In this document: in pieces, positions 60,506-64,000 of the stretch
Layout: each line of letters starts with the position of its first letter
Numbering within the stretch: position 1 is the stretch's first letter
NCBI GenBank assembly: GCA_018340805.1
Contig: JACMZG010001914.1
Span: 22,470,826-22,534,825 of the forward strand
Origin: Microvelia longipes
Taxonomy: Eukaryota > Arthropoda > Insecta > Hemiptera > Veliidae
Direction: 5' to 3'
Length of the DNA stretch: 64,000 nucleotides
Translations under genes and position numbers: made by a program
The notes under the pieces: model-generated
Database searches by the model: none
What the model saw: only the letters and a program-made list of their open reading frames with translations
What the model was told of the DNA's origin: nothing

Positions 60506-61300
60506 AGCGAATTTTCATAATAGAAATGACGCTTATGAGGTTGTTCGGATGCGGAAGTTGAGGGTGGGAGTGAGTGGAATTCGGTTCCTATTGGCTTCCT
60601 GATAACAAAAAATATATGTCCGAAAAAGTTTATATATATGTATATATAATATTATTATATATATATATTTAATATATATTATATATATATATATATATTA
60701 TATATATATATATGTATGTAAGAGTTTCTACCTTTCGTATGGCGAACGATAACTCTCGAAGGCGTTCTCAAATTGAAACGAACTTTGCAAATCGCGAGAT
60801 GTTGAGGAGTTACGAGGCCTATTGTTATAAAAACATTATGACGTCATCAACCAAAGTTATGACGTCATGAAAAAAAATTTTTTTGAAACTTAAAATGGCT
60901 TAAAACAAAGTATTTCGTGTTTAAGTAGACGGCTAGTGATCGATTAGACCATTTCAGCTCAATCGAATCACAATGGCGCAATTGGTATACATATATATAT
61001 AATCTTGTTATATGTATACGTCTAATCAAGACTCGTACGATAATCTGTTGGGTTCAGTAGTGTTAGAGTGTGGGGATTATAGTATAAAAGAGAGACCTCT
61101 ACCTCTGCTCCATCATGGTAAGCCTACTGTCCAGAGAGACAGGGCAAAATGCTTTCCACTGAACCACGCCGAGCTAAGCAGACCCGTAAAGAGAAGAACC
61201 TCGAAGTAGTCTTTATATGGTCGAAGTCATTCTAAAACGATTGCGACGGTTTCAAGCTCAGTCAGGCAACTTAAGTGACGGAAACGGCATTTTATTTAAA
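60506..61300 (+). repeat. Segment B of compound inverted repeat
   Basis: Begins AGCGAATTTTCATAATAGAA. Contains GAAGTTGAGGGTGGGAGTGA, a TA tract (60628-60714), GGCGAACGATAACTCTCGAA, two TGACGTCA palindromes (60839-60846, 60860-60867), a GACGGCTAG/AGCTCAATCGAATCAC block and a tRNA-like piece on the minus strand (GCTCGGCGTGGTTCAGTGGA). It returns in reverse complement at 61979-62735, and a diverged solo copy lies at 42117-42335. The 65-codon frame at 61012-61209 is conserved in part in B' but broken there. Confidence 0.9.
60628..60714. repeat. (TA)n microsatellite within segment B
   Basis: TA tract with TATATTA interruptions and a TATGTATG edge. The matching tract in B' is shorter (62577-62608). 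Confidence 0.9.
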
Positions 61301-61976
61301 AAAAATCATGAATATATTTTTGTTTAAATTGTCTCGGCGCCGCTAGTTATTTTTTCTATATTGTTTTGTTTTTTTTTGTAATGTTTTTGTTTTGGACAAC
61401 ACTGTCAGGAAAGAATTATGTTTGACGTATTTTATATCTGTTTTTCGATTCGTTTCAAGTTTATTAGTTTAGACGGTAAAATATTCTTTTACGGTTCTAA
61501 CCAGGTTCAAATGGTTTTTACGGGTTCTTGTCGATTATTGTTCGCGAAAACGGGACGTTTTTGTTACAGTTGTTCCTTCTTCGTATCGATATTATATCAA
61601 TAAAAACTGTGAAAGTTAAAGCTGTCTCTGACTTTAAATTTGTGTAGCTAGAATGATTCCGTGACGATTGTTGCGCGATTGCCGGCACAATAATGCTTCT
61701 AATTTTAATATTATAGCATACTATAATAATAGAGTATGAATAAATCTCAATTAGCAAAATCAAATTTGTGAGAAAGCCTTCTCAGCCGCGAAGCGGGCCT
61801 GTGTGGAAAGGCGTGAAAATTCGCTAGATACATGGCAAAATGCCATGTAACAAGAACACACATAATACAAACCAACAACAATGTGGCCGCGAAGCGGCCC
61901 GGTGGGCCGACGCCGTGGAGCGGACGAGGCGCGAAGCGCCGAGGCGCGTAGCGGCTACGGGCCGAAGGCCCGTATT
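61301..61976 (-). repeat. Segment A' (reverse complement of A)
   Basis: Same order as A when read on the minus strand, including the five GC hairpins in nearly identical form. Differences are scattered point changes and small indels. A is longer by about 45 bases, partly from an extra CCCGGGGGCCTCCCTGTG stretch. Confidence 0.93.
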
Positions 61977-61978
61977 GT

Positions 61979-62735
61979 TTTTAAATAAAAATGCCGTTTC
62001 CGTCACTAAGATTGCTGACTGAGCTGAAACCGGTCGCAATCGTTTTAGAATGACTTCGACATATAAAGACTACTTCGAGGTTCTTCCGCTTTACGGGCCT
62101 GCTTAGCTCGGCGGTGTTTAAGTGGAAGCCATTTTTGTCCTGTCTCTCGGGACAGCAGGCTTCGAAGGAGCAAGAGGTAGAAGGCCCCTCTTTTATACTA
62201 TATCCCACCTCTACACACTGAACCCACAGATATCGTACGAGTCTTTGACCTAGACGTATACATATATACAAAATATATATATATGATATACCGTTTTGCG
62301 CCATTTGTGATGGTTCGATTGAGCTGAAATCGGTCTTAATCGACTCAGCTAGCCGTCTACTTTAATACGAGATACCCTTGTTTTAAAGCCATTTCAAGTT
62401 TCAAAAAATTTTTTTTTTCATGACGTCATAAACTTTGGTTGATACGTCAATGATGTTTTATAAACAATAGGCCTCGTAACCTCCTCGACATCTCGCGATT
62501 TGCAAAGTTTTGTTTCAATTTGAGAACGCCTTCGAGAGTTATCGTTCGCCATACGAAAGGGTAGAAACTCTTACTACATATATATATATATACATATATA
62601 TATATAAACTTTTTTCGGACATACTTTTTTGTTATCAGGAAGCCAATAAGAACCGATTCGCTCACTCACCCTCAACTTCCGTCATCCGAACCTCATAAGT
62701 CATTTTCGTTATGAAAATTCGCTAAAAAACATTTT
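61979..62735 (-). repeat. Segment B' (reverse complement of B)
   Basis: Read on the minus strand it reproduces B from ATGAAAATTCGC-complement through GTGACGGAAACGGCAT. One TGACGTCA site is kept (62421-62428) and the other is mutated. The tRNA-like block is TTAGCTCGGCGGTGTTTAAGTGGA here. Confidence 0.92.
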
Positions 62736-62739
62736 ATTT

Positions 62740-64000
62740 GGAAAAGTTTCCAAATTTCTTAATCAAAGATCAATTAAAAAATAAAGCACCTATTATACTC
62801 AAGAATAAAAAAAAATGTATTTATGTTCGTGTTGGGCATCTCCTTGTGATAGTACAAACCTAAACATTTTATATTTTTGCTTATATATGTTACTGCCTCT
62901 GTGTGCTATATGTGCTAATTTAGGTTGCGGCGTGATACGATTTTTCAGGTTCAATATATAACTTACTTACCGGCAATATATAACTTATAGAAAAGATATA
63001 TCTACAAAACCCAATCCAGGTTTTGCCTTAACTAAACACTTCGTAAAGACATACATTTTAAACTACTTTGTTGTATGAGAGTCTCCTTAACGTGCTTGAC
63101 CTATAAGAAGGGTTTTGATAAATAATAATAATGCTTTTAAATTATTGTATTCCATATGTTTGTATTATATTATATTTTTATTATGCCTATTATACAAGCT
63201 CACTCATATTATTTATTCAGTTTTTTTTAAAAAAAAATTTTATTTAAATTTGCAAAGTTATGAAAGACAATTTATTTAACTGAATAAAGCAGGTGCTTGC
63301 ATTAATTTCTTTTTTATTTCACTTAGCTAATAAGACGTTTTAAGTTTTTGTTATTTTTTGATTCATTTGATTTCTTGTTTCTTTTAAACCGATTATTTTT
63401 CAACATGTCGGATATCATTAGTCTTTTAACATTTTCATCATGATGGCAATGCTCCATTTAATGTTTATTTTGCCAATTTATTTTTACCTTTTTTTTGTTT
63501 AGCCAAAAAATTGGCAAAAATATGAAAATGTAATTGTACGCCAGGTGTGGTTTGTTGAGCAGTTAACTTTCTTACCTTGCTTTCAAAATTATGATTTTAT
63601 TTAATAAAAAATAATGATAATTCAACCAATAATTTTGCATGTATTATTATTTATAACAAAACATTAATAATTTCAATAGAACATTATAAATATATATCTA
63701 CTTTTTCTAAATAATATATTTTATAATATAAAAATATACAATTTTATAAGATATTAAGTAACTTACATACATTTTTATAAAATTTTTGCTTAAATTAATC
63801 TCACCTGGGGCCCTAGACTAAATATTACATTAACCTCACACCTGTCTGGCTCTCTTTACATGTTCGAATTAAGATGAATAATAATGAGCATTTATTTCTT
63901 AAAAGTAGGAACATGTCTTTTTGGCTCTGTTTATTGGGTTTAAAAAAATTAATCGTGAAATTTGAGCTTTTATGTGACGATGATACGAAAGAGTTGACAA
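62740..64000. other. AT-rich stretch without gene
   Basis: No supported gene, RNA or repeat up to the window edge. Confidence 0.5.

Overview
This is an AT-rich eukaryotic window with no convincing host gene. The families present are BEL/Pao and Ty1/copia LTR retrotransposons, a tRNA-derived SINE family, a PIF/Harbinger-type DNA element, foldback elements and long (TA)n tracts. Together they suggest an animal genome, most likely an arthropod; that assignment is inference. Most long open frames are side effects of stop-free simple repeats: (TA)n reads as Tyr-Ile, the 23-bp array at 14.4-17.4 kb reads as a 689-codon frame, and an 18-bp array sits at 19.75-20.1 kb. I treat none of these as genes.

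Layout. 0-14 kb is plain AT-rich DNA with TA microsatellites, a 1.17-kb foldback element (4767-5935), a 277-bp palindrome (6270-6546), a decayed ~44-bp tandem repeat (7740-8185) and SINE copies. 14.4-17.4 kb is a 23-bp minisatellite flush against a SINE. 23.7-24.2 kb holds a palindromic repeat family. 25639-29041 is a 3.4-kb PIF/Harbinger-like element with TTA target duplications; it contains a ~120-bp tandem array with alternating A/B variants. 31.45-34.5 kb is an inverted repeat whose arms carry a 16-bp minisatellite, enclosing a member of a dispersed repeat family (R). 35.26-43.86 kb is a tandem duplication of a ~3.8-kb unit in which the second copy carries extra insertions.

46577-50289 is a BEL/Pao element on the minus strand. 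It has 5-bp target duplications (CTCAT), a tRNA-His-like primer site and frameshifted gag-pol, and the integrase is deleted. 52523-55574 is a Ty1/copia element on the minus strand with 139-bp LTRs that are identical as read, AGGTG target duplications and an unbroken 921-codon Gag-protease-integrase frame, but almost all of the reverse transcriptase and RNase H is deleted. It looks like a very young element that needs reverse transcriptase from elsewhere, and its primer site matches the anticodon arm of elongator tRNA-Met.

56.0-56.7 kb is a 49-bp array ending in a perfect 26-bp palindrome. 59.79-62.74 kb is the oddest part: a GC-rich island in an AT-rich background, arranged A-B-A'-B' (primes mean reverse complement), with a run of short perfect hairpins closed by TTC-like loops. 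This is the best candidate for an undescribed mobile element.
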